A stretch of DNA of 64,000 bases from JBBSBY01 sp038205805 (GCA_038205805.1 JBBRBO010000001.1:94541-158540); one strand, 5' to 3'; shown: positions 42,679 through 52,206, counted from the stretch's first letter. The notes: generated by a model not told the origin, from the sequence alone. Numbers and translations: made by a program.

Positions 42679-43853
42679 GATGTCCTTTCCTAAGCGTGGA
42701 GTGTGAGAGCTGACGGACGGCTCCGTGACGGCGTATTGGTGACGCTGCATCGAGCGAATCACCGATATGGCGCTAACGGAATCGGCGGCGTGTTCTGTAG
42801 TGCGTTCAACGGCCGTAATGTTTATGTCTCGCCGAATCGTAATCAGCTATAGATACAATACAATCGAGCGGAAAAAATCTTGCGCGGGGTGTTGAATTTT
42901 TTGTCTACGTCACTCGTTTTCGACTTTATGTCTTGGAACGGGGGCGTTCCGGAGCCGATCTTCGGCGGAATAAGGAGAGATTACCTTCGTGGCGACCAGG
43001 TAACTTCTTGGCGCGGCGTGAGGTTGTCCTGAGGATGACCAGTGTCCCCACCGGTTCTGTATGGTCGTAGAGCCGCCTTGGTCACGGTGAACCCTTCCGC
43101 ATAAACGTTCACTTGACATAAAGCCCTTGAATGCCTTATAAAATAAGACGAAAATGTGCGGAGCTCCAGATGGAAACCGGCGCATGAGGGTATATACTTC
43201 CGAATTCAAACGCCTATGCGGTGAGGGCTAAAAACCTCCCCAAGCCGACGTTTACTATGGACGCACGAAGCGGTAACCGTTCACAGACGGAAAGTGGGCC
43301 TCTTGGAATCATCGGTGACCTCCTATGGACCGATGAGTTTGCGCTCCTGCCATTGCGGCGCGCAGAGCCGTGCCAAGATCACTGAACCATGGAACTGCGT
43401 GTAGTCACCTACCTGCCCTGAGTTCGGAAGATGACGGCGGAGAGATCCCTAATCGAAGGCTGGTAGACACCCGGAGTAGAACGAGGCGGCTATCTTCGTA
43501 TGCCTCAGAGCGTAAAGGCAAGAGCATTCGCCGGCCGACTTCGGGGGTGTTCTACGCGCCGTGACCGTGATTTTTTCTCCAATTAGTGGACTTCATGATA
43601 AAAGTTTATAAGCTTTGCGGTAAGAAGATTAAAGAATGGGCTTATGCACACACCATCTTGCATTGCGCATCCCAGGCATGAGTAATGATGAAGAGCCTCG
43701 TGGAATGCTCCTTACGGCATTCCGCTGCGCCTCGGCGGCGGGAATATTCCCATTGGTTGGGGCTCTCATATGGCAGGCTTTTTTCGGAGAAACCCTTCGG
43801 CATCGGGCCGCTACCACCGACAGTGAGATCCGCATGATCCCATTTTGTGCGAA
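42679..43853. other. About 1.2 kb without a clear gene
   Basis: The stretch has an orphan promoter-like sequence at 43113 and several short open frames without ribosome sites. One frame pair near 43629-43889 is open on both strands but is not recognised. It may hold decayed sequence or an untranslated RNA. Confidence 0.4.
43113..43142 (+). promoter_or_regulatory. Orphan sigma-70-like promoter
   Basis: TTGACA, an 18-base spacer, TATAAA. No gene with a good start follows within 600 bases, so it may drive a small RNA or be chance. Confidence 0.35.
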
Positions 43854-44609
43854 ATGTGGGGGTTGACCTTGGCTATTAAAAATATTCAAACCTCTTATCT
43901 AGTGCATGATTTAAAAAACCCGGTCACCATTATAGAAAGCGGTGTTCGAGCGCTTCTTGAAAAGCAGGAACGGTACGGCAAGTTAACCCCCAATCAGGAA
44001 AAAGTCATTCGTCGCATTCTCCGCAATGCTTTGAAGATTAGGCACTTGGCAAACGCAATGCTGGAGGTGGATATGGCCGCCTCCGGTATCGTGGGAACGA
44101 ACGACTGCACATTACTTGCGATCCTCACCACAGCCCTTGTGGAGGTCTACGACATCGTTGCGCCGGCCGTATCGGATTCCATAGCCGCCGCGGCGACCTA
44201 TACCGATTTAGTAGCGGCTCTGAAGGAAAATGGCGTGCTCCTTAATGCTGAAGAGGCTCAGATCGTGCGAACCATACAGGTGGATGAAACCAAGCTGTCT
44301 TTGATAATGACTAATTTGCTTTCGAATGCATTTAAGTACAAGCAGAACGAAGTGCGCATAGAATGCCGTGTGGCCGGCGCTCACCTCGAAATAGCCGTAA
44401 GTGATGATGGGCCGGGAATACCCGACATCTATCACGATCAGGTTTTTGACGAGTACTTTCAGTGCTCTAAATTGGAGGGGTTTCCGGTGCGAGGCCACGG
44501 TTTGGGATTGGCCGGGGCTTTGGCGCTCACCGAGGCTATGGGCGGAACACTATCTCTTTGTAAAGTGAGCCGCGGGGCGGAATTCCGAGTTCACATCAAC
44601 TTAAAATAG
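43854..44609 (+). CDS. Soluble sensor histidine kinase
   Basis: A 251-residue kinase core without sensor domain or membrane segment. The phosphorylated histidine is in YLVHDLKNPVTII near residue 18. The ATP-binding domain shows LLSNAFKY (N box), SDDGPGIPD (G1) and GHGLGLAGALAL (G2). An unusual Ala-rich segment (VAPAVSDSIAAAATY) lies between the two parts. The true start is uncertain: ATG at 43854, or TTG at 43845, 43863 or 43869. No response regulator is adjacent, so its partner is elsewhere. Confidence 0.82.
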   Translation: MWGLTLAIKNIQTSYLVHDLKNPVTIIESGVRALLEKQERYGKLTPNQEKVIRRILRNALKIRHLANAMLEVDMAASGIVGTNDCTLLAILTTALVEVYDIVAPAVSDSIAAAATYTDLVAALKENGVLLNAEEAQIVRTIQVDETKLSLIMTNLLSNAFKYKQNEVRIECRVAGAHLEIAVSDDGPGIPDIYHDQVFDEYFQCSKLEGFPVRGHGLGLAGALALTEAMGGTLSLCKVSRGAEFRVHINLK

Positions 44610-44741
44610 CCTAAAGAAGAGCAATCGTTCGTGCGGCCCGAGCCGAGTGCTCGATGTATGACGAATCGGCGTCGGATGCCGGTGTTTCCACGTCAATCCC
44701 TTTTTACCTGAAGTATTTTCTAAGGAAACCGCAATAATATG

Positions 44742-44771
44742 TTGAAAAATAAGGTAAATATCTGCTATAAT
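44742..44771 (+). promoter_or_regulatory. Predicted promoter of the small secreted protein gene
   Basis: TTGAAA, an 18-base spacer, TATAAT (perfect -10). The start site would be near 44778, 26 bases before the ATG at 44804. Confidence 0.65.
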
Positions 44772-44803
44772 CGGCGCTAATGGTTCCTCCCGAAGGAGAA
44801 GTT

Positions 44804-45136
44804 ATGCGCATTCTCGTAAGTATTACCGCGATTATCATAGTGGCCGTCAGCGCCATAGCATGGGCCTCGGAAGATTACGACCCCGCTTTCATCAGAAACT
44901 ACCCTCCCGGATATTATGGCATGTGGTACAAGGCCCAACGGTTCTACGAAAACCTGAATCCTACGCCGCCCCCGGACAGTCGCTTTGCCCGCAAGACGGA
45001 ATACTACAGGTGGGACCGGTTCATGAGCCGCGCCACAAATACTTATTTCCCCTTCTACCCCATCCCGTATGACTGGGAATACGGCCACGACAGGCAATTC
45101 AATCTCCCCAATTACAACACGAACGACTGGCGGTGA
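44804..45136 (+). CDS. Small secreted Tyr/Pro-rich protein
   Basis: A 110-residue protein with a signal peptide (RILVSITAIIIVAVSAIAWA) and a short mature part rich in Tyr, Trp, Pro and Asn (NYPPGYYGMWYKAQRFYENL). No known domain is recognised. The ATG at 44804 has AAGGAG upstream and a perfect promoter nearby, so it is probably well expressed. Confidence 0.75.
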   Translation: MRILVSITAIIIVAVSAIAWASEDYDPAFIRNYPPGYYGMWYKAQRFYENLNPTPPPDSRFARKTEYYRWDRFMSRATNTYFPFYPIPYDWEYGHDRQFNLPNYNTNDWR

Positions 45137-45364
45137 CGCGTTCAGTCTACGCCCCACACGTTATTTCAAGCGGTTAGATGGTCCTGATGAGCGGTCGCCA
45201 ATGCTTTGCAGGGGGCCGGCACTCGGGGTTTACCGCGCTCTTCAGCGTGAGCTTCATGCGGGGAATCCACGGGCGATGATCTGTGGTATGCTGGTGGAAT
45301 GGATTGCAGGTAAACGGATGACGTGAGAGCTGCGAGCGCAGAGTCCGCATAAGGAAGCGGAATG

Positions 45365-45457
45365 TGGCGGAGAGAGAGGGATTCGAACCCTCGGAACACC
45401 TTGTGAGCATTCACGCGATTTCCAGTCGCGCCCCTTCAGCCTCTCGGGCATCTCTCC
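45365..45457 (-). tRNA. tRNA-Ser (anticodon GGA)
   Basis: On the minus strand the acceptor stem GGAGAGA pairs with TCTCTCC and is followed by G and an encoded CCA. The anticodon loop is CTGGAAA (anticodon GGA). A long variable arm and the T-loop GGTTCGAATCC are present, as expected for the 93-base class II serine tRNA. Confidence 0.97.
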
Positions 45458-45473
45458 GCAGCTCAATCCAGCC

Positions 45474-45502
45474 ATAATAGCCATACTACGGAAGTCGGTC
45501 AA
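45474..45502 (-). promoter_or_regulatory. Promoter of tRNA-Ser
   Basis: The minus strand has TTGACC, a 17-base spacer and TATTAT, about 17 bases before the mature tRNA 5' end. It sits in the short space shared with the divergent era gene. Confidence 0.65.
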
Positions 45503-45514
45503 GAGGAATTCCTC

Positions 45515-46408
45515 ATGGATAACGAAAATCAGGTTGAATACAGGAGCGGTTTTGTGGCCATCGCCGGCAAGCCCAATGTGGGAAAATCCACGCTGGTGAA
45601 TAGAATCATGGGCCAAGAATTGTCCATCGTGACGGCAAAGGAGCAAACCACTCGCAACCGCATCAGCGCCATTTACACAACGGATGCCGCTCAAGTTATC
45701 TTCCACGATATTCCGGGGCTTCATGATCCGAAAACACCGCTCAACAAGTCGCTGGTGGACACCGCGAAAAAGGCCCTGGCAGAAGCGGATGTCGTGCTCT
45801 ATATGACCCCGCCCGCCATGCCGCGTGATGAGGACGCGTTCATTCTTTCCATGCTGAAAACGCTGGGTTCTCCATGCGTGCTGGCGATCAATAAGATCGA
45901 CACTGTGCGACGGGAGGATTTGCTCCCCGTAATCGACGCGTATTCCCAGGCCCACAAGTTCGTGAGTGTTCGCCCTATCAGCGCGGCCACAGGGGACGGT
46001 GTTGACGGCTTACTCGAAGAGCTGATCGGGTTGCTCCCTGAGGGGCGACCGCTCTTTCCGGAAGATGACGTGAGTGATCTCCCTACGAAGTTCTTTGTCG
46101 CGGAACTCGTGAGGCAGCAGATTATCGAACAAACGGGGCAAGAGATTCCGTACAAGACCGCGGTGGTTGTCGAGAGCTTCAAGGAAGGGCCGACTCGGGT
46201 GGAAATTCACGCCGACATCCATGTGGAGCGCGACAGCCAAAAGAAGATCATCGTTGGTAAGCGCGGCGCCATGATTAAGTCCATCGGCACGGCGGCTCGG
46301 GCAAAGATCCAGGAGTTCCTTGGAACCAATGTGCGCCTGGACCTCTTCGTAAAGGTCACTCCCAACTGGACGCAGAAAGAAAGAACCCTCAGAGAGTTCG
46401 GGTACTAA
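45515..46408 (+). CDS. era: GTPase Era
   Basis: A 297-residue ribosome-assembly GTPase. It has G1 GKPNVGKST near residue 17, G3 DIPGLHDP, G4 NKID, and a C-terminal KH domain (IIVGKRGAMIKSIG) that binds the 16S rRNA 3' end. The stop codon overlaps that of the convergent DUF362 gene by a few bases. Confidence 0.97.
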   Translation: MDNENQVEYRSGFVAIAGKPNVGKSTLVNRIMGQELSIVTAKEQTTRNRISAIYTTDAAQVIFHDIPGLHDPKTPLNKSLVDTAKKALAEADVVLYMTPPAMPRDEDAFILSMLKTLGSPCVLAINKIDTVRREDLLPVIDAYSQAHKFVSVRPISAATGDGVDGLLEELIGLLPEGRPLFPEDDVSDLPTKFFVAELVRQQIIEQTGQEIPYKTAVVVESFKEGPTRVEIHADIHVERDSQKKIIVGKRGAMIKSIGTAARAKIQEFLGTNVRLDLFVKVTPNWTQKERTLREFGY

Positions 46409-47730
46409 CGGCACACCACTCTGAACAAGTTCTTGTCGAACTCGGGTTTGTGCGCGTATCTTCGGGCGTGCATACCCGCAGCGGCGTCCAAATTGCGCAA
46501 TGTAGCGGGGTCTACGTCGATGCCCGCCCCGTGAAGCGCTTGGATAATCTGCTCGGCGTTTGGGGGACATCCCTTGATGAAAGTCAGGCCCTCTCGTGCT
46601 GGATCATCCTTGAGGGCGTCGTAAAGGCATTTACCGATGAGAATGGAATGCTTTCGGCCCGAGGGTTTCATGACCTTGCCCGTGAGGATTTCCACGTCGT
46701 CCCATGGCGCGCCTTTCCACGCCCGAGCGATGGCGGTCAAGATAATCCCCGTGAGTATCGAGCAGTAGGTGCACATGGTGAGATCATATTTATGATAGGC
46801 GAGCCCTTCGATTCCCATTTTCGCCATGGGTAGGGGCAAGGTGTCGTCTTCATTATAGGGGAATGTGTAGTCGAGCTTCATGGCCGTGTCGGCCACGGTT
46901 TCCCCTTTGATCTCAATGTCGGCGAGATCCGGGGTACGCCCGCGATTGCGAGCCGCATGAGCTAGATGAGGCACGTTTGCCCCCTCATATCCAAGGATGG
47001 TGGCGGCCACCAAGTCGGCTGAGAGCACGTCCGTGGACCCCACCAAGAGGTCGCTCCGTCGTATCTTTCCGTCAAAGCCGGGACCACGTTCGTTGGTGAA
47101 AATGCCGTCAATCAACGTGAACATTGGGGGCGCCGGGTCCGCAAGCTTGGCCACCATGAAGTGCAAGTCCTTGTCTGCGGCGGCTGAATGGCAGCGCTTG
47201 CGGGAGTTCACGTCAATGGTTCCCTTCAGGTTCTTGATCCCCAGGCTTACGATGGTTTGCGCATGGGTCTTGAGCACCGGCAGGTTCACTACGAAATCGC
47301 TCTCCAGGAAGTCCGCGTTGTACTTGAACCACACGCCCTCAGAGAGTTCCACCTTACGGAACTTGCCCTTGGAGATATTCACCGTCTTGACGCCGTACCG
47401 CTTCTTTAGTTCATTGTAACCAAGGCGCTCGAAGGCGTTCTCCTGGACTTCCTTGTCCTTGGGATCATGGAGCACTGAGCCTTCACCGATGGTGATTTCG
47501 CCGACGCCCTTATCCTTAAGGAGCGCCACCATGTCGTGGACCACTCGAGATGTGGTGATAACTCCAAACTCGGGGAGATCGAGGGCTTTGCTCCAGAAGA
47601 CGATGTTTGGTTTGACGAACACCTTTGCTCCCGGACGCATGTCCCGAAGGCCGTTACAGAGCTCCACGGCCCGCTGAACGGATGCAAAAGGGGTTGTGTA
47701 TCGCTGAATCGCTACGATGAATCGCGCCAT
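46405..47730 (-). CDS. DUF362 domain protein
   Basis: A 441-residue DUF362-family protein (KVFVKPNIVFW, VVNLPVLKTHAQTIVSLGIKNLKG, LIDGIFTNERGPGFDG). Members occur widely in anaerobes and some carry ferredoxin domains; here no 4Fe-4S ferredoxin motif is seen. The biochemical role is not established. The start codon lies only 5 bases from the end of an inverted R1 copy, so its leader is repeat sequence. Confidence 0.88.
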   Translation of the reverse strand: MARFIVAIQRYTTPFASVQRAVELCNGLRDMRPGAKVFVKPNIVFWSKALDLPEFGVITTSRVVHDMVALLKDKGVGEITIGEGSVLHDPKDKEVQENAFERLGYNELKKRYGVKTVNISKGKFRKVELSEGVWFKYNADFLESDFVVNLPVLKTHAQTIVSLGIKNLKGTIDVNSRKRCHSAAADKDLHFMVAKLADPAPPMFTLIDGIFTNERGPGFDGKIRRSDLLVGSTDVLSADLVAATILGYEGANVPHLAHAARNRGRTPDLADIEIKGETVADTAMKLDYTFPYNEDDTLPLPMAKMGIEGLAYHKYDLTMCTYCSILTGIILTAIARAWKGAPWDDVEILTGKVMKPSGRKHSILIGKCLYDALKDDPAREGLTFIKGCPPNAEQIIQALHGAGIDVDPATLRNLDAAAGMHARRYAHKPEFDKNLFRVVCR

Positions 47731-47735
47731 AAATT

Positions 47736-47958
47736 ACACCAATACCTAGTCAAATACGTAAGATTGGGGAGAACCTTCTTGAAAGAAGTTTCTCTTCAAA
47801 CCCCTCTCCAAGAACTTTGGCAATTGCCGGAACCGGCTTTTCTCAAGGAGAAAATGCCGCTTCCGGCGATTATCAAACATTTCTTAGAAAGAAGTTAGAA
47901 AGACCTACTTTGCAACAAAAGCTCCGCCAATATTACCGTTTTGAAAGCACATTGGTAT
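47736..47958 (-). repeat. R1 repeat, copy g (inverted)
   Basis: Minus-strand copy. The internal stem is GCCGGAA with TTCCGGC (47826-47832 and 47861-47867 on plus), a paired change from GCCGAAA/TTTCGGC. It spans the whole gap between the DUF362 start and the GH57 stop. Confidence 0.88.
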
Positions 47959-47969
47959 TACTCCCTTTG

Positions 47970-50441
47970 CTAATCTAAACTTACGCGAAGTCTTTCCGCC
48001 AAGAGTTCAAAGTAGGGGGGGCGGGCCTTTGATTTGCTTTTCTTAAAACGCCGGCTTATCTCGAAAAACAGAATCTGGGGTTCGCTGAGATCCAACGGCA
48101 TTTTGAGATTTTCGCCCAAATCGAGGAATCGTATAATTTCCTTGGCCTTGTCTATGCCCTTAGGATTCTTGCCGTATTCCTGCACAAGGGAGTAGACGCA
48201 CTTGTTGATGAGGCGGCCTGCTGCGCTCAAGTCCGGGCTTATGTTCCAGAATGCGGATTCTGCTAAGACGGGTTCCAGTTCATCCGGGAAGAAGCCTTCG
48301 ACGAGCTTGGAGAGTTCCGAGAGCAATGTTCGGTTGAGCACCAAACGAGCTGAGGCGAGGAATGTGTCCGGCAGCGGCGCGTCGTAGTTGCGGATTACGA
48401 TGGCCACGTCTTTGTTGTTGCGGTAAAAGTCCTCGAACATGTGGGCCTGTTCCTCGTACATCTTCTCCGTAGCGGATGCGATGATGGCTCGTCTGCTGTC
48501 CGTGAAAAGATCCTTGATCGAGAAATAATCTCCTGGGAAGTAGTGGTCGAGCTTGCGGATAAGCTCCGTCGAGGAATGGGTGTGAAAGGTCTGTAACAGC
48601 TCCGATTTCAGCGCCTGATAGGACGCCTTGTCGGTGATGTGCTTTACCGAGCACCGTACGTCCACTCCGCCATGATGGATGAGGGCGAAGACGAACGTTC
48701 CCGCCTCCGTGGTCATGCGATTGAGGATCTTCATGAGCCCCACGGCCAAGGACTTGTCGCCGCCGCGTTCACGGATGGAATCCACCATTTTGATGTTGTA
48801 GCCGTAAAAGGCTTCCCGAAAGGCAAGATCCTGAAAGATGGCTGAAATGGCCACGTGGGCCACCACCTTACGCAAGTCGGTCCTTTGGGGCATGATTTTT
48901 TCGCGGAACAGGTCCGCAGCGGTCATGGGCGCAAGGGCGTTGCTGCGGGCCTTCTCGAGGATTGCGAGAAACCGCTCCGTCAGCGTGGGGAGGGCATGTT
49001 CCACAGTTTGCAAAACGCACGCGGCGTATCGCAGGAGTTGCATGGATTCTATGCCCGAGACGTCATCGAAGAACCACCCGCAACTGGTGTACATGAACAT
49101 GCGATCTCGTTGCATATCCAGGAGTTTGAACACCAGCGTGCGCTGATCCTTTTTCAGTTTGGTTTTCTCGTGCGCCTTGAGAAACGGCCCGAGTTTGGGG
49201 TTTTCCGTGGAAAGCAATTCGATGTAGTCGTTCCGGGTTTCCCATGGGTCATTGAGGAGACCCGACACAGCGGTCTCATAGTAGGCGTCCACTTCATCCC
49301 GCACGAGGTCCAGGGCTTCTCGAAGCGGAGCGCGCCATTGCTGGTTCCAACCCGGTCTCGGCGCGGCCGCGCACCCGCAATCCATGGACCATCTTCCCAC
49401 ACCGTGGGCGCAGCTCCATGCGGACCGTTCGTGAAATTCCGCTTCTGCGGTAACCGTGGTCTCCGCAAGAAATGCCCCGTAATTGGTGAGCTTGACCGTG
49501 GGGTCGGTGAGAAGCAGGTCCAAGGCGAAGGCCAGCGCCATTTCACCGAACCGGTGATGGTGACCGTAGGATTCGCCGTCCGTGGCGATGTGCACAAGTT
49601 GCGGCCAGGAGCGATCGTCGGAGAAGGCCCCAAGCAGGCGATTTCGGAATTCCAGGCCGTCGTTCAGGAGCCCTTCAAAGGCAATGGCCTGGGACACGGC
49701 GCCCTCATAAAAGAACACGTAAAACGGTTTGCCGCTGCGCAGAGCCACTTGGTAGGGTCGGGTGAAATCTATGGGTTGTTTGTCGCACGATACCCACTCG
49801 CCTGAGTCTTTATCTTTGTATTGCTTGGCTTGTCTTTGCGCCAACACGGTGAAGTGGATTCCGTTATCGGCCATGATCCCGAGGGTTTCTGTATCCACGG
49901 CAGTTTCCGGGAGCCACATGCCCTCGGGTTCACGGTGAAAGCGGCTGCGAAAGTCCCGTATGCCCCAGAGGATTTGGGTGCGTTTGTCCCTGGCGGACGC
50001 CAACGGCATTATCATGTGGTTGAACGCCTGCGCTATGGCGTTCCCATGCCCCGCATTTGCGTGCACACTCTCTGCGTCCGCCAGGAGCACGCTTTCATAG
50101 ATATTCTTGGCACGTCTCGCCATCCACGACAGGAGCGTCGGCCCAAAATCGAAGCTTATATAGGTGTAGTTATTGAGGATTTTTTCTAGATTCCCTTTGG
50201 CGTCCAGGATTCTGGCTCGAGTGTTCGGGCCGTAACATTCGTCGGCGATGCGTTCATTCCAATCATGGAAAGGGTAAGCGGATTCCTGGATCTCGATTTC
50301 GTTAATCCACGGATTCTCGCGGGGCGGTTGATAAAAATGGCCGTGAATACAAATATTATGGTCTGAAATAGGTGTCTTTTGTTGCACGAAGATTTCCTGA
50401 TTGCGTTTAGCGGTTGCGGCTGTACCGGTGTTTCCTACCAT
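47970..50441 (-). CDS. GH57-type glycoside hydrolase (DUF3536 family)
   Basis: An 823-residue GH57-like enzyme. The conserved start is IHGHFYQPPRENPW; then come EGMWLPETAVD, near the catalytic glutamate region, and IATDGESYGHHHRFGEMALA, near the general acid. The C-terminal DUF3536 part runs from about 500. GH57 enzymes act on alpha-glucans (amylase, amylopullulanase or branching types). No signal peptide is seen, so it probably works on cytosolic glycogen-like polymer. The ribosome site is weak. Repeat copies flank both ends. Confidence 0.88.
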   Translation of the reverse strand: MVGNTGTAATAKRNQEIFVQQKTPISDHNICIHGHFYQPPRENPWINEIEIQESAYPFHDWNERIADECYGPNTRARILDAKGNLEKILNNYTYISFDFGPTLLSWMARRAKNIYESVLLADAESVHANAGHGNAIAQAFNHMIMPLASARDKRTQILWGIRDFRSRFHREPEGMWLPETAVDTETLGIMADNGIHFTVLAQRQAKQYKDKDSGEWVSCDKQPIDFTRPYQVALRSGKPFYVFFYEGAVSQAIAFEGLLNDGLEFRNRLLGAFSDDRSWPQLVHIATDGESYGHHHRFGEMALAFALDLLLTDPTVKLTNYGAFLAETTVTAEAEFHERSAWSCAHGVGRWSMDCGCAAAPRPGWNQQWRAPLREALDLVRDEVDAYYETAVSGLLNDPWETRNDYIELLSTENPKLGPFLKAHEKTKLKKDQRTLVFKLLDMQRDRMFMYTSCGWFFDDVSGIESMQLLRYAACVLQTVEHALPTLTERFLAILEKARSNALAPMTAADLFREKIMPQRTDLRKVVAHVAISAIFQDLAFREAFYGYNIKMVDSIRERGGDKSLAVGLMKILNRMTTEAGTFVFALIHHGGVDVRCSVKHITDKASYQALKSELLQTFHTHSSTELIRKLDHYFPGDYFSIKDLFTDSRRAIIASATEKMYEEQAHMFEDFYRNNKDVAIVIRNYDAPLPDTFLASARLVLNRTLLSELSKLVEGFFPDELEPVLAESAFWNISPDLSAAGRLINKCVYSLVQEYGKNPKGIDKAKEIIRFLDLGENLKMPLDLSEPQILFFEISRRFKKSKSKARPPYFELLAERLRVSLD

Positions 50442-50466
50442 GCCGTTATGAAAGAATGTGCGACTG

Positions 50467-50512
50467 ATACCAATGCTTCGTCAAAGAAGTAAGATCGGGA
50501 AGAATTCTTCTT
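50467..50512 (-). repeat. R1 repeat, copy h (truncated)
   Basis: Only the right end of R1 on the minus strand remains (ATACCAATGC .. AAAGAAGTAAGATCGGG .. AATTCTTCTT on plus). It is cut off where the transposase remnant ends. Confidence 0.65.
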
Positions 50513-50936
50513 ACAGAGAGTGTCTAATTTTTGGGCTGCGATTCGGTCCTCTCTCCACGCTCCTGGAGTAGGTCAAAACCTGCCCACGCGGACCTATGCA
50601 GCAATCCTTTTGCTCATCGTACACAAACCGTGAGCCTTGATACGGCCTCGACTCGGAATAGTGGGCGGTAAACTCATGCGGCGGCGCATGCACCAATACC
50701 TCATAGCCTCGCTCTTCGGCCAAACCTATCTGAGCCCTGGAAGCATACTCGGTAGCGGTGAAAGTTTCCTGTGCAACAGCGCCTACATCATCATGTACTT
50801 GATCCAACATGGCAATGAGCAGACCGTTGTCGGTCATATCGTTTACCACATTCTGCGCCGCAATTATTCCGTTGTCTTTATCGGCTACCGCTTGAGCATT
50901 ATACGCCGATTCTTCATAAAACGCGCATCAGGCTCA
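50511..50936 (-). pseudogene. Remnant of an IS1182-like DDE transposase
   Basis: The minus-strand frame reads ESAYNAQAVADKDNGIIAAQ, VVNDMTDNG, then ATEYASRAQIGLAEERGYEVLV and FVYDEQKDCCIGPRGQVLTY. These are the middle part of IS1182/IS5-type transposases (AYNAQ...VTDNG...GY.S...C..G..L.Y). Both ends of the protein are missing and a stop codon lies just upstream, so it is dead. Confidence 0.75.
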
Positions 50937-51006
50937 CGGCGGTGAATGTGGTGCGTTAGACTTTGATAATGCCTCTCTTGCCTTCTGAATCCGCTCCCTA
51001 CACCTG

Positions 51007-51230
51007 ATACCAATGTGCTTTCAAACGAGGAATAGAGGTGAAGGACATTTTTTTAAGAGCAGTTTTTCCTAACTACTATGAAAGAACGTTTTAATACCCC
51101 GCAAGTGGCTTTTGATAATTGATAAAAGGCACTTGCGGCTATTTTGAAAGTTCTTGGAGAGGGGTTTGGGATTCAACTTTCTTTCAAAAAGGTTCTCTCC
51201 AATATTAGTTCTTTTAATGCGCATTGGTAT
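51007..51230 (+). repeat. R1 repeat, copy i (different stem sequence, same fold)
   Basis: The ends are canonical (ATACCAATGTGCTTTCAA; GCGCATTGGTAT). The central stem has quite different bases, CCGCAAGTG (51099-51107) with CACTTGCGG (51130-51138), yet pairs fully. Confidence 0.88.
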
Positions 51231-51640
51231 AAAGCCGCTTCTCCGTCGTGAATCAGCATAACCCCTCGGATAGTGCCTTTTGCCTCCTATGGCGGCCTGC
51301 GCTTCGGACTGCAAGCTTGCCCGCTACTCGCTGCGTCTCGTGGCCGGTGTGAGCCGGCAGGTCATCGCATCAGATAACCCCAAAAATCGGCTGAAGGCAG
51401 TTTGGCTCTATATCCCGATTTGCGGGGAAAAAACAAAAATCACTTGACAAGATAAATGCGCTATGATATGGTGGAAGTTAAGGTGGAGAGTTATATTTCA
51501 TCATGAATCCGGCGCCCCCAGCGCTATCGGTCTTCCAACCGTCACCCATGCAATACGTTCATACCCATTTGACCCCACACAAGTCGGAGAAGGCCACGAT
51601 TGCGAGATAGGTTTCCTGAACGTCTATCTGAAGCAGTTTA
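51231..51640. other. Gene-free stretch with a promoter-like sequence
   Basis: Between R1 copies i and j. A promoter-like TTGACA/TATGGT pair lies at 51444-51472. The sequence near 51280-51370 has several short GC-rich inverted repeats and may be mobile-element debris. Confidence 0.35.
51444..51472 (+). promoter_or_regulatory. Possible promoter far upstream of tkt
   Basis: TTGACA, a 17-base spacer, TATGGT. The next real gene on this strand (tkt) starts 735 bases downstream, beyond R1 copy j and R2. Confidence 0.3.
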
Positions 51641-52101
51641 ACACCGATATGCTTTCAAAAAAGTAAAACAGGCGGAGCTTTTTGCAAGGCCGGTTTTTCC
51701 AACCGCTTTCTAAGGAATGTGTGATAATCGCTGGAAGCGGCATTTTCCCCTTGAGAAAAGCCGACTACGGCAATTGCGAAAGTGCGCATGAAAGTCTCGC
51801 GTCCGGGATGCTACGTACGACGACCACATAGAAGGATCATCGGTATCCGAGTTGAAGACCCCAATTGCCCTTGTCAGGGGGGTAAGCGTCGGCTTTGAGT
51901 TTACGGCCTGTCGGGGAGTATCCGTACATCCCCCTGACAAGGGGGACACAGGGGGTTCATCCTTAATCATTTCAAATTATTGGATACTTTCATACTGCGT
52001 CTTGACGATTGGTCATGGTCGTTCTGGGAGAAGGGTTCGGGACCCATCCTTTCTTTCAAAAAAGTTCTCCCGACATTACGTCTTTGATCGCCGGTCAGTA
52101 T
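51641..52101 (+). repeat. R1 repeat, copy j, split by other sequence
   Basis: The left half (51641-51783, ACACCGATATGCTTTCAA through CAATTGCGAAAGT) and the right half (about 52021-52101, GGGACCCATCCTTTC through GGTCAGTAT) match R1. The 240 bases between are R2 plus about 50 unmatched bases. Confidence 0.75.
51784..51962 (+). repeat. R2 repeat, copy 1 (inserted in R1 copy j)
   Basis: About 180 bp starting GCGCATGAAAGTCTCGCG, with an inner inverted repeat CCCTTGTCAGGGGG / CCCCCTGACAAGGG. A second copy lies at 55351-55530, also next to an R1 element. Confidence 0.75.
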
Positions 52102-52206
52102 ACGGCTCGTTGGTATCGTTTTCTACGCCGTGCTATAACTGTTCGCACGCAACACCCAAATACAATCTACATACCATCATACTATTTATTCGGAGGACAC
52201 TTCCAC

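Noticed and set aside
43629..43889. Open frames on both strands (86 and 76 codons) just before the histidine kinase.
   Set aside because: They mirror each other, lack starts with ribosome sites and carry no recognisable protein features.
51784..51815. The GCATGAAAGTCTCGCGTCCGG segment of R2 looks like part of group II intron domain V.
   Set aside because: The AGC triad and the matching 5' arm are absent in both copies, and no reverse transcriptase or intron body is nearby.
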